The notes below the pieces were generated by a model. It was not told where the DNA came from, searched no databases, and was given only the letters and a program-made list of their open reading frames with translations. A stretch of DNA of 6,610 bases from the NCBI GenBank assembly GCA_964485455.1, contig CAZAJU010000105.1, forward strand, positions 1 through 6,610. Direction: 5' to 3'. The stretch is from Tissierella_B sp964485455. GTDB lineage: Bacteria > Bacillota > Clostridia > Tissierellales > Tissierellaceae. Position numbers and translations under genes: made by a program. Positions 6,277 through 6,610 of the stretch are shown here, piece after piece (the stretch's first letter is position 1; the number at the start of each line of letters is the position of its first letter).

Positions 6277-6438
6277 TCAGTGGTTTGATGGAGTATTCCT
6301 CTTTTGTTGTTTACAATATTCCACTATCAGTTTATCTAATTCCTGACTAAGCTTAAGTACATATTCATCATCAGGTGATTTTGTTTCTAATGCTATATTA
6401 AGTTTTTCTCTTAATTCTTCGATTCTGTCTTTTAACAT
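6277..6438 (-). CDS. Spo0E-family aspartyl-phosphate phosphatase
   Basis: This short gene of 53 codons encodes a protein starting MLKDRIEELREKLNIALE and ending in KQQKRNTPSNH. The signature SQELD at residues 31-35, followed by KLIVEY, is the core of the Spo0E family. The predicted fold is two antiparallel helices, about 2-18 and 24-44. Family members remove phosphate from Spo0A~P and so delay sporulation, acting in the cytoplasm. The ATG at 6436-6438 has a strong AGGGGGATCC ribosome site just upstream. The gene has its own consensus promoter and ends about 40 nt before the -35 of the J-protein promoter. No terminator separates them, so some read-through into the heat-shock operon is possible. 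Several paralogs are common per genome, and which one this is cannot be told, so no symbol is assigned. It supports a spore-forming lineage. Confidence 0.88.
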   Translation of the reverse strand: MLKDRIEELREKLNIALETKSPDDEYVLKLSQELDKLIVEYCKQQKRNTPSNH

Positions 6439-6525
6439 GGATCCCCCTATGCTTAAGCACTTAATTTAAATATAGCCACAAAAAATCAACCCGTATTTTT
6501 TCATTATATCTCAACTCGCCACCTA

Positions 6526-6545
6526 TTGAGATGATGACATCTCAA
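6526..6545 (-). promoter_or_regulatory. Hairpin in the spo0E-like leader, with competing partner
   Basis: On the transcript, TTGAGATG (6545-6538) and CATCTCAA (6533-6526) form a perfect 8-bp stem with a 4-nt loop, starting within a few bases of the predicted 5' end. A second copy TTGAGAT (6514-6508) downstream could pair with the same CATCTCAA instead, so two exclusive hairpins are possible. No U tract follows directly, so it is not an ordinary terminator. The role is unknown; it could also be a DNA operator. Confidence 0.5.
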
Positions 6546-6555
6546 GCTTTTAATA

Positions 6556-6584
6556 ATTATACCGAACATATGTCCATATGTCAA
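6556..6584 (-). promoter_or_regulatory. Perfect-consensus sigma-A promoter of the spo0E-like gene
   Basis: On the minus strand, TTGACA (6584-6579) and TATAAT (6561-6556) are separated by exactly 17 bp, with both hexamers at full consensus. The start is expected near 6549, leaving about 110 nt of leader before the ATG at 6438. So strong a core promoter suggests control by a repressor; an inverted repeat lies in the spacer. Confidence 0.85.
6566..6581. repeat. Inverted repeat (candidate operator) in the promoter spacer
   Basis: ACATATG (6566-6572) and CATATGT (6575-6581) are perfect 7-bp arms around a 2-bp centre. The same bases read on the minus strand as a tandem GACATATG-GACATATG. The repeat overlaps the -35 by three bases and fills most of the spacer, a typical site for a dimeric repressor. 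No regulator is identifiable here. Confidence 0.55.
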
Positions 6585-6610
6585 TAAAATATATCTATTT
6601 GCCAACTATT

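Noticed and set aside
6503..6508. A second TATAAT on the minus strand in the spo0E-like leader.
   Set aside because: No -35 hexamer at 16-18 bp and no extended TGn element; the consensus promoter upstream suffices.
1..6610. Search for CRISPR arrays, IS elements, phage genes, toxin-antitoxin pairs or attachment sites, including at the tRNA-Ser 3' end.
   Set aside because: No regular repeats, transposase or integrase motifs were seen, and the tRNA 3' end is not duplicated in the window.

Overview
The window reads as chromosome of an AT-rich, low-GC Gram-positive anaerobe of the Clostridia type. Evidence: a Spo0E-family sporulation phosphatase, a Bacillus-type SRP RNA with an Alu domain, a CtsR-type heat-shock operator, dnaX followed directly by ybaB, and near-consensus sigma-A promoters. 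I cannot fix the genus from this sequence.

Layout, left to right. (1) 1-1926, minus strand: an extended -10 promoter and a leader with a 20-bp palindrome lead into dnaX (DNA polymerase III tau/gamma clamp loader). The 5' end of ybaB follows 20 nt downstream and is cut by the window edge. (2) 2067-2532, plus strand: one TTGACA/TATACT promoter drives tRNA-Ser(GGA) and then the large SRP RNA (ffs/scr), ending at a 36-bp perfect palindrome that can act as a terminator for both strands. (3) 2578-6237, minus strand: a two-gene heat-shock operon, a zinc-finger-less DnaJ/CbpA-type co-chaperone followed by the ClpB disaggregase. Its sigma-A promoter is overlapped by a CtsR box with a third half-site. 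(4) 6277-6584, minus strand: a 53-codon spo0E-like gene behind a perfect-consensus promoter that carries an inverted repeat in its spacer, with a leader that can form competing hairpins.

The genes are mostly housekeeping. DnaX and YbaB belong to replication and recombination. The tRNA and SRP RNA serve translation and membrane targeting. The J-protein and ClpB act together in dissolving protein aggregates, normally with a DnaK that is not in the window. Spo0E points to Spo0A phosphorelay control.

I saw no phage, IS element, CRISPR array or defence system, and no wholly new system. The most notable signals are regulatory: an exact A AAA AAG slippery heptamer in dnaX whose -1 frame stops six codons later (a gamma-like product), the CtsR operator, the GTAGTTT motifs around the dnaX promoter, and the spo0E promoter and leader architecture. 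The tRNA-Ser/ffs unit is also divergent from dnaX, whereas in Bacillus subtilis scr and dnaX point the same way.
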